From: a bacterium
GTDB taxonomy: Bacteria; Armatimonadota; UBA5829
Length of the DNA stretch: 64,000 bases
NCBI GenBank assembly: GCA_021371935.1
Contig: JAJFVF010000002.1
Span: forward strand, 372,001-436,000
Reading direction: 5' to 3'
Below are positions 7,324 through 16,700 of the stretch, one piece after another. Each line of letters starts with the position of its first letter. Position 1 is the stretch's first letter. The notes under the pieces are model-generated. The model did not search any database. It had not been told where the DNA came from and saw nothing but the letters and a program-made list of their open reading frames with translations. The translations under genes and the position numbers were made by a program.

Positions 7324-9675
7324 ATGCACAAGACAATATCGGCATTGATGGTACTGTGCGCACTTTGCGGTCCCGTTTCTGCTCTGACCATAACATCCAA
7401 CGCTCCATGCAATATCTTTAAGGAAGGAAGCCGTGTAAGGCTTGAAATTAAGGACGCTCAGGGAGCCGTTAGTTATCGGATATCGGATTACTTTGGCAGC
7501 AAGATAGCAGATGGGTCAACAAATGTAATTGATATAGCTGGGCTGAAACCCGGCTGGTATGAGGTCAAGTGTAAAGATTCAGCAGGGGAAACTTCCACGT
7601 CTATCGGCGTGGTAATTGACCGTGGAAACGCACCACTGCCAGAGGATGGCCGCGTATGCACCGATGTCGCCGGGGCATGGCTGGTAAAGGGAGATTCGTT
7701 CAAATCGCTCGTTCAAATGATCCATCTTGCGGGTATCCCATGGGTTCGTGAGAGATTGAGTTGGGGCGGCACAGAACGGGAGCGCGGCAATATAGACTGG
7801 GGTGAATATCAGACTCTTGCGGATTTGTATAAGGCCGAGGGTGTTCACATCTGTCAGCACTGGGGCGACTTTCCCAAATGGACTCAACTTGCAATCAAAG
7901 ATAATGTCAGTCGGGGTGACCTCAGGGACTATTACCGTTACGCGCGCGCGGCTTCGAGCAATTTTGCGCATCAGATAGAGACCTGGGAGATATGGAACGA
8001 GCCGGACGGCAGTCTGCCCTATGATTTTTACGCTGGAATGGTCAAGACTGCGTATCTCGGTTTGAAGGACGGCAATCCAAGGGCAAGTGTTTTTCTGGGT
8101 TCAATTGCCAGAGGAGTCACCAATTTCACACGCGGAATATACGATTCCGGCGTCACAGACTACTTCGATACGTTCAACTGGCATATTTACAGCAAGCCCG
8201 ATATATATCCGGGTGCTCTTGCTTCTCAGTTGGAACAGCTTAAAGAATTTGGCGCATCAACTCGTCCTGTATGGGTCACAGAAGCAGGCGTCGTGGTAAA
8301 GGGAACCGAAGGTCCAAGTAAACTCGAGTTGAACTCAGAGAATCAACATATTCAGTGTCAATATATGCCACGCGGCGCTGCTATGTCGCTTGCGGCGGGA
8401 AACGACAAATACTTCTTTTTCGTTCTGCCCAACTATACGGAAGGGAATATCCAGTGGGGCGCTCTGCACCCGGACATGACACCTTATCCGTCGTTTGTGG
8501 CTCTGTCTGCGGCAGCCAATATCATCGGCCAGTCAAGTTATCTGGGTGAATACAAGTCCGGCAATAATGATGTGACGGCGCAGGTATTCTCTACTCCCAA
8601 GGGCAACGTATTGGTTGCCTGGTCAGACAAAGAGTCCGAGATCATCGTTCCGACCGAAAAGCAGACGCTTCATATGGCGAATATATTCGGTCAGCAGAGT
8701 ACAATTAGCTGTCCGATGGGTTATGCCAGGCTTAAGGTAGGCCCGGATGCGGTTTATCTGCTTGATGTAGGCAAGTCCATTGAAAGTAAACTGACTGGCA
8801 AGCCGCGCCCTATGGGTAAACTGCCGAAGCTCAATCCTTCACGAGTCGTGCTTGTAGGCCATGCAAACTTTCCTGTCATGAAAGAGGCGGGAGCATATAA
8901 ACTTGCCGATCAAAGCGTTTTTGACTATGTCGTGGATGCATACAATTTCAACGATAAAGCCTCTGCCACAGGCACAGTAACGCTTGCCGCGCCCGAGGGT
9001 TGGATTGTCGAGGATGCCAAGCGAAATGTCGGGCTTGGAGTAATGGGGCGGGAGTCACTGACATTCAAAGTCAAACCAGGTTCACCAGGCGCAGAGTCAT
9101 CCAGGCTCATAGCTAACGGCAATTTCAAGAATGAAAAAGTGGCGCCAACTATTAGTTCATTCATCTTTGACCCTGGTATGGTCGAGCCCTCTGAGCGCAA
9201 ATCACTGGACTGGACAGACGCCTCGATATGGGTAAAAGAGGCTTCTCCAGTGGGCACTATCATGCTGACCAACCTGGATGCCAACACCCTGCACTTTGAT
9301 TTCACATTTGCTGGCAAGGGGGACAAGTGGGCATACCCGATACTTCGCTTCCAACAGCCGCTGAATATGTCGGGCTATGATGGTCTGGCTTTCGATTTGA
9401 ATGTGCCGGAGGATATGGGCTCGACGACGATGCGTATTATGTTTGTGGAGAGCAGCGGCGCTCACTATATAGCCTCCACACTTCCCACAATCGGCAAGCG
9501 GCGTGTAGTCTTTCTCTTCCAGAATCTTGAGCGTCTGGACTTCATGGGCAAGGATCCGAATGGACACTTTGATTCAGATTCGATATCATCAATAAAGCTC
9601 GGCTGCAATGCGGGGTCGGAGCATGTTGCTTTCGACGTATCCGGTTTCGAACTTGTGAAATTCAATAATCCTTAG
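7324..9675 (+). CDS. Secreted clan GH-A glycoside hydrolase, paralog 2 of 3
   Basis: 783 residues with the same domain order as its neighbours: signal peptide (about 1-20), Ig-like domain, barrel, NEW3-like domain, C-terminal jelly-roll. Both catalytic glutamates are kept: Glu226 in 'WEIWNEPD' and Glu320 in 'WVTEAG'. It departs from the other two paralogs near residues 180-198, where the loop reads WGDFPKWT instead of WHDSPxWS and the following ICPDD stretch is lost; this loop sits near the active site in the barrel order, so specificity may differ. AGGAG lies upstream of the ATG. Co-transcription with both neighbours is likely from the 23- and 12-base gaps. Confidence 0.85.
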   Translation: MHKTISALMVLCALCGPVSALTITSNAPCNIFKEGSRVRLEIKDAQGAVSYRISDYFGSKIADGSTNVIDIAGLKPGWYEVKCKDSAGETSTSIGVVIDRGNAPLPEDGRVCTDVAGAWLVKGDSFKSLVQMIHLAGIPWVRERLSWGGTERERGNIDWGEYQTLADLYKAEGVHICQHWGDFPKWTQLAIKDNVSRGDLRDYYRYARAASSNFAHQIETWEIWNEPDGSLPYDFYAGMVKTAYLGLKDGNPRASVFLGSIARGVTNFTRGIYDSGVTDYFDTFNWHIYSKPDIYPGALASQLEQLKEFGASTRPVWVTEAGVVVKGTEGPSKLELNSENQHIQCQYMPRGAAMSLAAGNDKYFFFVLPNYTEGNIQWGALHPDMTPYPSFVALSAAANIIGQSSYLGEYKSGNNDVTAQVFSTPKGNVLVAWSDKESEIIVPTEKQTLHMANIFGQQSTISCPMGYARLKVGPDAVYLLDVGKSIESKLTGKPRPMGKLPKLNPSRVVLVGHANFPVMKEAGAYKLADQSVFDYVVDAYNFNDKASATGTVTLAAPEGWIVEDAKRNVGLGVMGRESLTFKVKPGSPGAESSRLIANGNFKNEKVAPTISSFIFDPGMVEPSERKSLDWTDASIWVKEASPVGTIMLTNLDANTLHFDFTFAGKGDKWAYPILRFQQPLNMSGYDGLAFDLNVPEDMGSTTMRIMFVESSGAHYIASTLPTIGKRRVVFLFQNLERLDFMGKDPNGHFDSDSISSIKLGCNAGSEHVAFDVSGFELVKFNNP

Positions 9676-9687
9676 GAGCCAAAGTTA

Positions 9688-12060
9688 ATGATCAGGACTT
9701 TATCACTCACGGTGCTGCTGTGTTTTATAGGTGTGCCCAATGCGTTTGCTATGACGATCACATCCGATGCGCCAGGTAACACTATCAGGGCAGACGGTGC
9801 GATAACGTTACAAGTAAAAGATGCTCAGGGCAGCGTCAATTATGAATTGACCGACTACTTCGGCAGCAGCGTCAAAAGCGGCAGCGGATCAGAGATCAAA
9901 ATCACCGGTCTGAAACCGGGTTGGTATCTGCTCAAATGCAAAGACAACTCAACAGAAGTATCGGCTTCAATAGGCGTTGTGATAGACAGAGGCAATGCTC
10001 CCCTGCCTGCTGATGGCCGAGTCTGCACGGATGTCGCCGGAGCTTGGCTGGTCAAGAATGAAAATCACGACACGATGGTTCGTATGATCCATCTTGCGGG
10101 CATAAGTTGGGTTCGCGAGAGGCTTGCCTGGCGAAGCACGGAAAAAGAGCGCGGCGTATTTAGCTGGGGAGTATACAGGACACTTGCGGACAAATACGCG
10201 AGAGAAGGGGTTCATATCTGTCAGATGTGGCACGACAGCCCAGAATGGTCTCATCCATCAAGCAGTAATAACATCTGTCCTGATGATCTGCGCGACCTTT
10301 ATAACTTCGCTCGTGCAGCTGCAAGCGAGTTTTCGGGTCGAATAAGCGTCTGGGAAATATGGAATGAGCCGGACACCCGTCTTTTGCTGGATGCGGCCGA
10401 CCGCTATTCAGGAATGGTAAAGGCGATCTATCTGGGTTATAAGGACGGTAATCCGAAGGCGACAGTGCTGCAGGGTGCGCTGCTAAAAGGGGTGACGCCG
10501 ACCGAGCAATGCATGTATGAGTCCGGCACAACAGATTACTTCGACATATTCAACTGGCACATTTATGACAAACCGTCCGTGTATCCCGGCGCACTGGCGG
10601 CTCACATAGAGCTGTTGAGCAAGTATGGCGCGGCCGACCGTCCGATCTGGCTCACGGAGGCAGGCATTGCTCTTGAAGGTTCCGAAGGACCTAATAAAAA
10701 GATATTGAGCTTTGAAGACCAGCGCACTCAATGCCAGTTTATACCTCGCTTCGAGGTAATGTCGGCAGTGGCTGGCACGGACAAGAGCTTTTTCTTCGTT
10801 TTGCCGAGTTACAATGAGGGTCCGGTCCAGTGGGCAGCGCTGCAGCCGGATATGACTCCGTATCCATCTTTTCTGGCTCTCTCGGCGGCGGCAAATATTA
10901 TTGGTGAGTCCACATACAAAGGTGAATACAAATCCGGCAATGATGTCGTCACGGCTCAAATGTTTTCCACTGCCAAAGGCAACGTGCTCGTAGTCTGGTC
11001 GGACAAAGACTCGGAGATTATAGTCCCGACTGACAGGGAGACGCTGCGCCTGGCAAATATTTTCGGTGCCGAGAGCACGATTGCCTGCAATAACGGCTAT
11101 GTTAGGCTGAAAACTGGTCCAGAGGCTGTCTATCTGCTCGACATTGGCAAGACCATCGAGAACAAGCTGGCTGGTACGCCTCGTGCACCGGGAAGACTGC
11201 CCAAACTCAAGCCTTCCCGGATCGTGATATACGGGCATGCGAATATGGATGTTTCAAAGGTAGAGAATGCATATAAGATGGCTGACCATAGCGCTTTTGA
11301 TTATACCGTGGAAGCATACAATTTCAATAATAAGACTGGAGCCAGTGGCAGTGTCGAAGTGAGTGTGCCGGATGGATGGAGCATCGGTAACCCGAAGCGC
11401 GACGTTACGTTGGAACCGATGGGACGCCAGGTACTGACGTTCAAAGTGCAGCCTGCCGGAAAGGTTGGTGATAACGAGTTCAGGGTTGTTGTGCACAGCA
11501 AATTTAAAAATGAGAAGCCTGCTCAATGTGTAAGCCTGTTCAGTTATGACCTGCTTGTTCTTCAGCCTTATGAACACAAAGCGCTGGGTTGGGCAAAGGA
11601 CCCCGATAAATGGGTTCCTGATGCTTCGGAAAATTGCGCACTAAAGATGAATAATCCCGAGCCTGATGTGTTGCGCATAGATACCAAATTTGAGGGTGAG
11701 GGTGACCGATGGGCATACCCAGTCATGCGTTTCGATAAGCCCGTAGACATGTCCGGCTACGACGCTGTGGCATTCGATCTGGATGTGCCGGTAGAGAGCT
11801 ACAAGTCGAAGATCAACATCATCTTCGTGCAGCAAGACGGCGCTGCATACGCAGGCACAATCGTGCCCAGCGACCCGGGCAAGCGTCATTTGCTTTTTAA
11901 ATTTTCTGATCTACAACCATATGGCAAAGAGGGTAAAGCAGTCGATGGACATCTCGAAACGAGTTCGATAGTTGAAGTAAAACTCGGCTGCGACGCAGGC
12001 AGGGAATATTTAGTGTTCGACACTTCGAACTTTGATCTGGTAAAATTCGACAAGCCATAA
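9688..12060 (+). CDS. Secreted clan GH-A glycoside hydrolase, paralog 3 of 3
   Basis: 790 residues, third tandem copy. Signal peptide to about residue 21, Ig-like domain, barrel with Glu227 (WNEP) and Glu324 (WLTEAG), NEW3-like domain and jelly-roll C-terminus. The active-site loop WHDSPEWSHP matches paralog 1, so paralogs 1 and 3 may share substrate while paralog 2 differs. Its ribosome binding site (AGGAG) overlaps the stop codon of paralog 2, which suggests translational coupling. No transporter for the products is adjacent; the sugar importer at 17774-22817 is the nearest candidate partner (inference). Confidence 0.85.
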   Translation: MIRTLSLTVLLCFIGVPNAFAMTITSDAPGNTIRADGAITLQVKDAQGSVNYELTDYFGSSVKSGSGSEIKITGLKPGWYLLKCKDNSTEVSASIGVVIDRGNAPLPADGRVCTDVAGAWLVKNENHDTMVRMIHLAGISWVRERLAWRSTEKERGVFSWGVYRTLADKYAREGVHICQMWHDSPEWSHPSSSNNICPDDLRDLYNFARAAASEFSGRISVWEIWNEPDTRLLLDAADRYSGMVKAIYLGYKDGNPKATVLQGALLKGVTPTEQCMYESGTTDYFDIFNWHIYDKPSVYPGALAAHIELLSKYGAADRPIWLTEAGIALEGSEGPNKKILSFEDQRTQCQFIPRFEVMSAVAGTDKSFFFVLPSYNEGPVQWAALQPDMTPYPSFLALSAAANIIGESTYKGEYKSGNDVVTAQMFSTAKGNVLVVWSDKDSEIIVPTDRETLRLANIFGAESTIACNNGYVRLKTGPEAVYLLDIGKTIENKLAGTPRAPGRLPKLKPSRIVIYGHANMDVSKVENAYKMADHSAFDYTVEAYNFNNKTGASGSVEVSVPDGWSIGNPKRDVTLEPMGRQVLTFKVQPAGKVGDNEFRVVVHSKFKNEKPAQCVSLFSYDLLVLQPYEHKALGWAKDPDKWVPDASENCALKMNNPEPDVLRIDTKFEGEGDRWAYPVMRFDKPVDMSGYDAVAFDLDVPVESYKSKINIIFVQQDGAAYAGTIVPSDPGKRHLLFKFSDLQPYGKEGKAVDGHLETSSIVEVKLGCDAGREYLVFDTSNFDLVKFDKP

Positions 12061-12179
12061 TATATGCCTGAAAATGGTAGAATATACCAGGAGAGGTAAG
12101 ATATTAGCAGGATTGACCGAGGTTTCTTACTTCTAGCCTCATACATCTAATTTCTGATTTGAGGAGTCTGGTATATCAG

Positions 12180-13031
12180 TTGGATGCAAGCACGATATAT
12201 GCCATAATTGGGGGCGCTGCTGCTGCAGGCCTTGGCGGCTATATGACATGTGAACAGTTTAACCTGCAGGTGCGGGAACTGGAGTTGGTATTTATGAATC
12301 TCCCTTCCGCATTTGACGGCTACCGGATACTGCACATATCAGACCTGCACCTTACCAAGCTTGGCTTGCTGGAAAAACGCACGATGGAGATCATCGGCAG
12401 GACCGAGGTCGACACGTGCATGGTTACCGGTGACGTTACATCCAAGCCTCGAGCGTCCGATATATTCCGGAGGGTGTGCTCGGCAATCACACATCGTGAT
12501 CCAATTTTTGCCGTTTTGGGTAACTCTGAGCACAAACCATGGGTAAGCACCCAGATCATCAGAGAAGCGCTGACGTTTGACGGTCTGGATATGTTGGTCA
12601 ACTCCTCAAGCAGGATCACCAGAGATGGTCAGAGCATTACGATTGTAGGTGTTGATGATCCGTATTCGCGCAGTGCGGATATAGATGCTGCTTTTGCTGG
12701 TGTTGACCCAAAGGATTTCATAATATTTCTCACACACTGCCCGTCATCAGCGCCGGATGGCATTGCCAGGGGTGCGGACCTGATTTTATCGGGGCATACT
12801 CATGGAGGCCAGGTGCGCATTCCCGGCATTAGTTGGTTTTGGACACATATGCGCGCCAATCGCAAGCTCAACGACGGCTTATATACACCTGATATGCTTA
12901 TGCGATTGTTGAAGGATGATGTTGGCGAGAGCACTTTATTTGTATGTCGGGGCATCGGTACCAGCCGCTTGCACATTCGTTTGTTCTGTCCGCCTGAGAT
13001 CGTTTATATTACTCTTCGCAGGAAATGCTGA
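12180..13031 (+). CDS. Metallophosphoesterase, calcineurin-like (YkuE type)
   Basis: About 283 residues from the TTG at 12180, the first start codon downstream of GAGGAG (12161-12166, a long 13-base spacer); an in-frame TTG at 12159 overlaps that site and is less likely. Residues about 5-22 are hydrophobic, suggesting a membrane anchor. The two-metal motifs are visible: SDLHL (Asp55, His57), GDV (Asp85), GNSEH (Asn115), THC and SGHTHGGQ. The usual GNH(D/E) reads GNSE, so the His after Asn is replaced by Ser. Relatives hydrolyse phosphodiesters or pyrophosphates of lipid or nucleotide type; the substrate is unknown. It follows the glycosidase operon by about 120 bases without a clear promoter. 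Confidence 0.82.
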   Translation: MDASTIYAIIGGAAAAGLGGYMTCEQFNLQVRELELVFMNLPSAFDGYRILHISDLHLTKLGLLEKRTMEIIGRTEVDTCMVTGDVTSKPRASDIFRRVCSAITHRDPIFAVLGNSEHKPWVSTQIIREALTFDGLDMLVNSSSRITRDGQSITIVGVDDPYSRSADIDAAFAGVDPKDFIIFLTHCPSSAPDGIARGADLILSGHTHGGQVRIPGISWFWTHMRANRKLNDGLYTPDMLMRLLKDDVGESTLFVCRGIGTSRLHIRLFCPPEIVYITLRRKC

Positions 13032-13173
13032 ATTAACTTTTGTTAAGGCCAACGATTTTTTAGCCGATATATTTTCTGGGAGAACACAAGAAGTTGTTTT
13101 ATCGGGAATCCTGCCGAGGTACATGCGCGTATAAGAGTTTGTCAGGCGGATAGGCAATTGGCAAGCTCATCTG

Positions 13174-13202
13174 TTGACACGAACTTGTGTGTCTTGTACA
13201 AT
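13174..13202 (+). promoter_or_regulatory. Near-consensus sigma-70 promoter for the sigma factor gene
   Basis: TTGACA (13174-13179), exactly 17 bases, TACAAT (13197-13202). It lies 40 bases before the ATG of the sigma factor and separates that gene from the upstream phosphoesterase. Confidence 0.85.
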
Positions 13203-13242
13203 GAGGCTCGTACCACTACTTTGATAGTTGGGAAGTTTGTAA

Positions 13243-14013
13243 ATGAGCGCACCTAATTTGCAGGTGATCTGGCACAGGTACAAGATCGGTGGAGATGTGA
13301 AGGCGCGAGATACGCTGATCCAGCATTATGCGTATTTGGTGAAAATTACTGCCGGACGTGTAGTAACGAGTCTTCCTCCAAATGTTGAGCGTGACGATCT
13401 GGTAAGCGCGGGAATTATTGGTCTTATAAAAGCTATAGACCAGTTCGATACCAAGCGCGAAGTCAAGTTCGAGACGTATGCAATCGCTCTGATTCGTGGA
13501 GCGATTCTGGAGATGCTGCGTGAGGAAGACTGGGTGCCACGGTCGGTCAGAGAGAGAGTCAAGGCTCTTGAAAGGACCTATGTCGAGCTGGAGAGCCATC
13601 TTGGGCGACCTGCCACTGAAGAAGAAGTGGCTGAAGCGATGGGTTTGGAGATGGATGCATTTCATACGCTGCTTGCCGACACAGGCCGTGCATCGCTCCT
13701 GAGTTTGGACGACATTGTCCTTTCTAGTGAAGGCAATGAGAAGATACATCTGGCGGATGTGGTCTGTGATGATTCCGCAGACACTTCAGGTGATGTAGAG
13801 TCGTCAGCGATGAGACAATCTCTTGGCGAGGGTATCGACCGACTGCCTGATAGGGAAAAACTGGTAATTGCTCTTTACTATTATGAAGGTCTCACATTCA
13901 AAGAGATCGGAAAAATTCTTGAGGTATCAGAGTCCAGGGTCTATCAGCTTCACACGCAGGCTGTCCTGAGGCTGAGGGGCTATTTACAGCGCGACTTGGC
14001 GCTGTTCCATTAA
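13243..14013 (+). CDS. RNA polymerase sigma factor, FliA/WhiG type
   Basis: 256 residues. Region 2 (about 15-95) includes the conserved 'DDLVSAGIIGLIKAIDQFD' core-binding stretch and the 'FETYAIALIRGAI' DNA-binding part; region 3 follows ('VPRSVRERVKALERTY', 'GRPATEEEVAEAMG') and region 4 contains 'LPDREKLVIALYYYEGLTF' and a helix-turn-helix 'ESRVYQLHTQA'. The order and the RxRV motif are those of sigma-28/FliA/WhiG. No flagellar, chemotaxis or anti-sigma (FlgM) gene is in the window, so it may direct development, stress or surface functions instead. The start has GGGAAG upstream and its own promoter at 13174. A foldase gene follows 22 bases later, perhaps in the same transcript. Confidence 0.92.
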   Translation: MSAPNLQVIWHRYKIGGDVKARDTLIQHYAYLVKITAGRVVTSLPPNVERDDLVSAGIIGLIKAIDQFDTKREVKFETYAIALIRGAILEMLREEDWVPRSVRERVKALERTYVELESHLGRPATEEEVAEAMGLEMDAFHTLLADTGRASLLSLDDIVLSSEGNEKIHLADVVCDDSADTSGDVESSAMRQSLGEGIDRLPDREKLVIALYYYEGLTFKEIGKILEVSESRVYQLHTQAVLRLRGYLQRDLALFH

Positions 14014-14035
14014 ATTCTGAGAGGAGCGCATTTTA

Positions 14036-15043
14036 ATGCACAAGATTAGATTTAGTCTGATCGCTATAGTGGTACTGGCAATATTGAGCACACTACTTGC
14101 AGGCTGCGGAAGGAAGGGCCTTGTCAAGATAAATGGCGAGAAAGTCTCGAAAGATGAGTTCTATTCAAGACTCGAGCAGGTGCCCGTACAGACTCAGCAG
14201 GGGACAAAAATGGCGGGTCAATATGTGATCGAGCAGATCATCGGTGAGAAGCTCATTCAAGGGCTTGCCGAGAAGGAAGGCGTGGCGCCGACTTCGCAGC
14301 AGATCGACAAAAAGATTACAGCGATCAAAAAAGAGAGCGGGGGAGACCTGGCAAAGGTACTTGCTCAGCGCAGTATGACGATGGACGATCTCAAGAAACA
14401 GCTCACCATTCAGCAAGCTCTGGTGAATGTTGTTTCCAAGGGTGTCACCGTCCCTGATGCTGATGTCAAAAAGGCATATGAACAGGCCCTTGCGGCAAAG
14501 AACTCGCCATTCAAGCGTCCGGCTCAGGTGTTCGTAAGTGTCATTATCAACTCAGACAAGAAGGCTGTGGACAAAGCCTACAAGATGATTTCGAGCGGCA
14601 CTGATTTTACCACAGTTGCCCTGCAGACCAACGACATTCCAATGCTCAAGCAGAGCCAGGGTAAGCTCGGCTGGGTCGGCAAGGAAGATAAGCAGTTCGG
14701 AGACCAGATAAGAAACTTTGCTTTTTCATCCGAGACGGGTAAGTTCAGCAAACCGTTTGAGGATGGCGGCAAGTGGGTTATTGTGAGAGCAGAGCGCAAA
14801 CGGCCGCAGCGGATCCAGAAATATAATGACGTGAAGGATATGATCCGCGAGCAGATTGCTGTTGCAAAAGGTTCGCAGACAGGCACATTCCGCGAGGATA
14901 TGCAGAAGTTTACCAAGGAATCGGACATTGTAGTCAATGCCGAGAGATACAAAGGAATAGTAGATAATATCAAGAAGGAAGCAGCCAAGAGCCTGGAAGA
15001 AAAGCTCAAACCGACTTCCGATAAAACTCCGGTTGCCAAGTAA
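14036..15043 (+). CDS. PpiC/SurA-type peptidyl-prolyl isomerase lipoprotein
   Basis: 335 residues. The N-terminus has a lipobox LLAGC (Cys at about 24), so the mature protein is lipid-anchored outside the cytoplasmic membrane. Residues 30-150 form a SurA-N-like chaperone region, and about 160-275 form a parvulin (PpiC) domain with the typical 'GKLGWVGKEDKQFGDQI' stretch. A basic coiled helix closes the protein. The layout resembles PrsA of Firmicutes or SurA-like foldases, which help exported proteins fold; the many secreted proteins in this window would be natural clients. GAGAGGAG precedes the ATG. The hairpin at 15072-15095 ends the unit. Confidence 0.88.
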   Translation: MHKIRFSLIAIVVLAILSTLLAGCGRKGLVKINGEKVSKDEFYSRLEQVPVQTQQGTKMAGQYVIEQIIGEKLIQGLAEKEGVAPTSQQIDKKITAIKKESGGDLAKVLAQRSMTMDDLKKQLTIQQALVNVVSKGVTVPDADVKKAYEQALAAKNSPFKRPAQVFVSVIINSDKKAVDKAYKMISSGTDFTTVALQTNDIPMLKQSQGKLGWVGKEDKQFGDQIRNFAFSSETGKFSKPFEDGGKWVIVRAERKRPQRIQKYNDVKDMIREQIAVAKGSQTGTFREDMQKFTKESDIVVNAERYKGIVDNIKKEAAKSLEEKLKPTSDKTPVAK

Positions 15044-15071
15044 TTCTATAATAATATACTGAGAGGCTATA

Positions 15072-15095
15072 TCGGGCGCGATCAATCAGTCGCGC
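15072..15095. terminator. Intrinsic terminator between convergent genes
   Basis: Perfect 8-bp GC-rich stem (15072-15079 with 15088-15095), 8-base loop, followed by AATTTGTT on the plus strand. It separates the foldase gene from the ABC exporter operon on the other strand. Confidence 0.75.
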
Positions 15096-15103
15096 CCAAT
15101 TTG

Positions 15104-15907
15104 TTAGCTGCCGGTCGAGCAATAATGCCTGACTCCGATTTTCCAGATGTGTAGACATACTACAAGAAATGCAACTCCCACCCCTGGTGCAAGCCAGGGC
15201 AGCATTATGGGCAGCGATGCATTCTCAGGCCGATCCAATATGGCCAATGATGGAAAGTAGTTGACAAACGCCAGTGGCACAACAAACGTGAAAAATCGCT
15301 TGAACCATGGTTTGTAGATTGAGATTGGAAATTGAGCAGTCTCCACTCCTCCGTCCGTGAGAGTATTTATGATCTCCAGACTGTCGATTGTCCAGAATGC
15401 CATTGTAGCCTGCATTACGAACAGCCCAAAGAAAAAGCATGCTCCGCCTATAATAGCTCCCATTGTTAGTGCAATTTTTGCAGGTGTCCAGATTATCTGC
15501 AAAGTGTTTGCGCCCCAGAGGAGCACAAAAAATCCCTGTGCAAAACGCCCGATCTTGGTGAATTGAATTTCCTGGCCCAATATCTGAAGTACGGCGTTTC
15601 GTGGCCTGAGTAGTACGCGGTCGAAATTACCGGACTTTATCATCCCTGGAAACACATCAAACCCACGTGGAACCGTTTCACCTATAGCAAATGCGACATG
15701 GACGATCCCGTATATAACAGCAGCTTCGGGCAGTGTCCAACCGTTGAGCGCCTTGAACCTGTCAAACAGAGCCCACATCATCATGAATTCCATAGCCGTG
15801 ACCAGAAGATTTCCAATTGCACTCATGGCGAATGACAGCCGGTACTGCATTTGTGCGCGTATTGCAATTGTCACATATCTAAAATAAAGCCCGATCGTGT
15901 TGGACAT
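15104..15907 (-). CDS. ABC-2 type exporter permease (second permease)
   Basis: 267 residues from the ATG at 15907, chosen because a GGGGGG run precedes it; the upstream extension overlaps the previous gene in another frame. About six membrane segments are visible. The sequence has the look of the DUF990/ABC2_membrane_6 permease family (for example 'MFDRF..NGW' followed by 'SGNFDRVLLRP'), which pairs two different permeases with one ATPase. It is the last gene of a three-gene minus-strand operon, one base after its partner permease. The substrate is unknown; related systems export lipids, drugs or polysaccharide pieces. Confidence 0.85.
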   Translation of the reverse strand: MSNTIGLYFRYVTIAIRAQMQYRLSFAMSAIGNLLVTAMEFMMMWALFDRFKALNGWTLPEAAVIYGIVHVAFAIGETVPRGFDVFPGMIKSGNFDRVLLRPRNAVLQILGQEIQFTKIGRFAQGFFVLLWGANTLQIIWTPAKIALTMGAIIGGACFFFGLFVMQATMAFWTIDSLEIINTLTDGGVETAQFPISIYKPWFKRFFTFVVPLAFVNYFPSLAILDRPENASLPIMLPWLAPGVGVAFLVVCLHIWKIGVRHYCSTGS

Positions 15908-15908
15908 A

Positions 15909-16700
15909 TCAGCCCCCCTGCACCACCAGCATGCGAGTGCCTCGGGATATAATCCATCGTCCAAAAATCACCAGTGCAATCGTCCATGCTGCTTGACGGG
16001 TCAGAACAAGCCATATGTCAGATGCAGGAATATGTCCCAAGTAGAGCCTGAAGGGCGTATCGACCAGATCGCGAAATGGAAGCGCATACAATATGTTTTG
16101 AACCCATCCGGGCAGCAGCGGCAGTGGGATTATAGACCCTGAAAACATCCATACGGCTATTGGAATCAACCGACTCGCGCCTTCGCCTGAAATCGTCCAG
16201 AAGAGCGAGACGGATATGAGATTGGTAATCGCGCATCCGACAGCCAAAGCGCCGATCATTGCAGCGGCCCATGCGAGTCCTGACCCAGCCGAGGCAGGCG
16301 GCTTCATGCCAAAAAATGGCATAGCAATTATCACTAGCGGAATGGCTCTAAGTACAGTGGGAGCAATGCGCATCGCCACCGCTCGGCAATACCAGGTCCA
16401 GTAGAGGTCCAAAGGACGAAGCAATTCGTACGCAACTGTCCCTGTGCGCATCATAGCTCTGATATCACTGTCCATACTCCACGGCAGCATGGCGAAGAGT
16501 GCCTGACCCAACCAAATGTACGTCACCACCTCTGGATATGTCATCGGCTGGCTCGACTTTGTAGAATGATAAAAGGCGCCGAAAATCATGATACGAATCA
16601 GCCCCCAAAACAACTGAGTCCCAAAACCGGCAACTGCTGCCGCACGATACTGCAGCAGCATGCGAAACCTCGCGCTTATTATTGCCCAATATGTTCTCAT
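15909..16700 (-). CDS. ABC-2 type exporter permease (first permease)
   Basis: 263 residues with about six membrane segments and the same DUF990-like features ('GTVAYELLRPLDLYWTWYCR' region near 95-115). Its start overlaps the stop of the ATPase gene by 4 bases (ATGA), which indicates translational coupling. Together with 15104-15907 it should form the heterodimeric channel. I cannot assign a substrate. Confidence 0.85.
   Translation of the reverse strand: MRTYWAIISARFRMLLQYRAAAVAGFGTQLFWGLIRIMIFGAFYHSTKSSQPMTYPEVVTYIWLGQALFAMLPWSMDSDIRAMMRTGTVAYELLRPLDLYWTWYCRAVAMRIAPTVLRAIPLVIIAMPFFGMKPPASAGSGLAWAAAMIGALAVGCAITNLISVSLFWTISGEGASRLIPIAVWMFSGSIIPLPLLPGWVQNILYALPFRDLVDTPFRLYLGHIPASDIWLVLTRQAAWTIALVIFGRWIISRGTRMLVVQGG

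Noticed and set aside
10483-11238. 251-residue frame antisense to the third glycosidase
   Set aside because: Shadow of a strongly conserved glycosidase barrel; no start signal and no family resemblance.
13243-14013. Flagellar sigma factor as evidence for motility
   Set aside because: The sequence type is FliA/WhiG, but no flagellar, chemotaxis or FlgM gene occurs in the window, so the role is left open.
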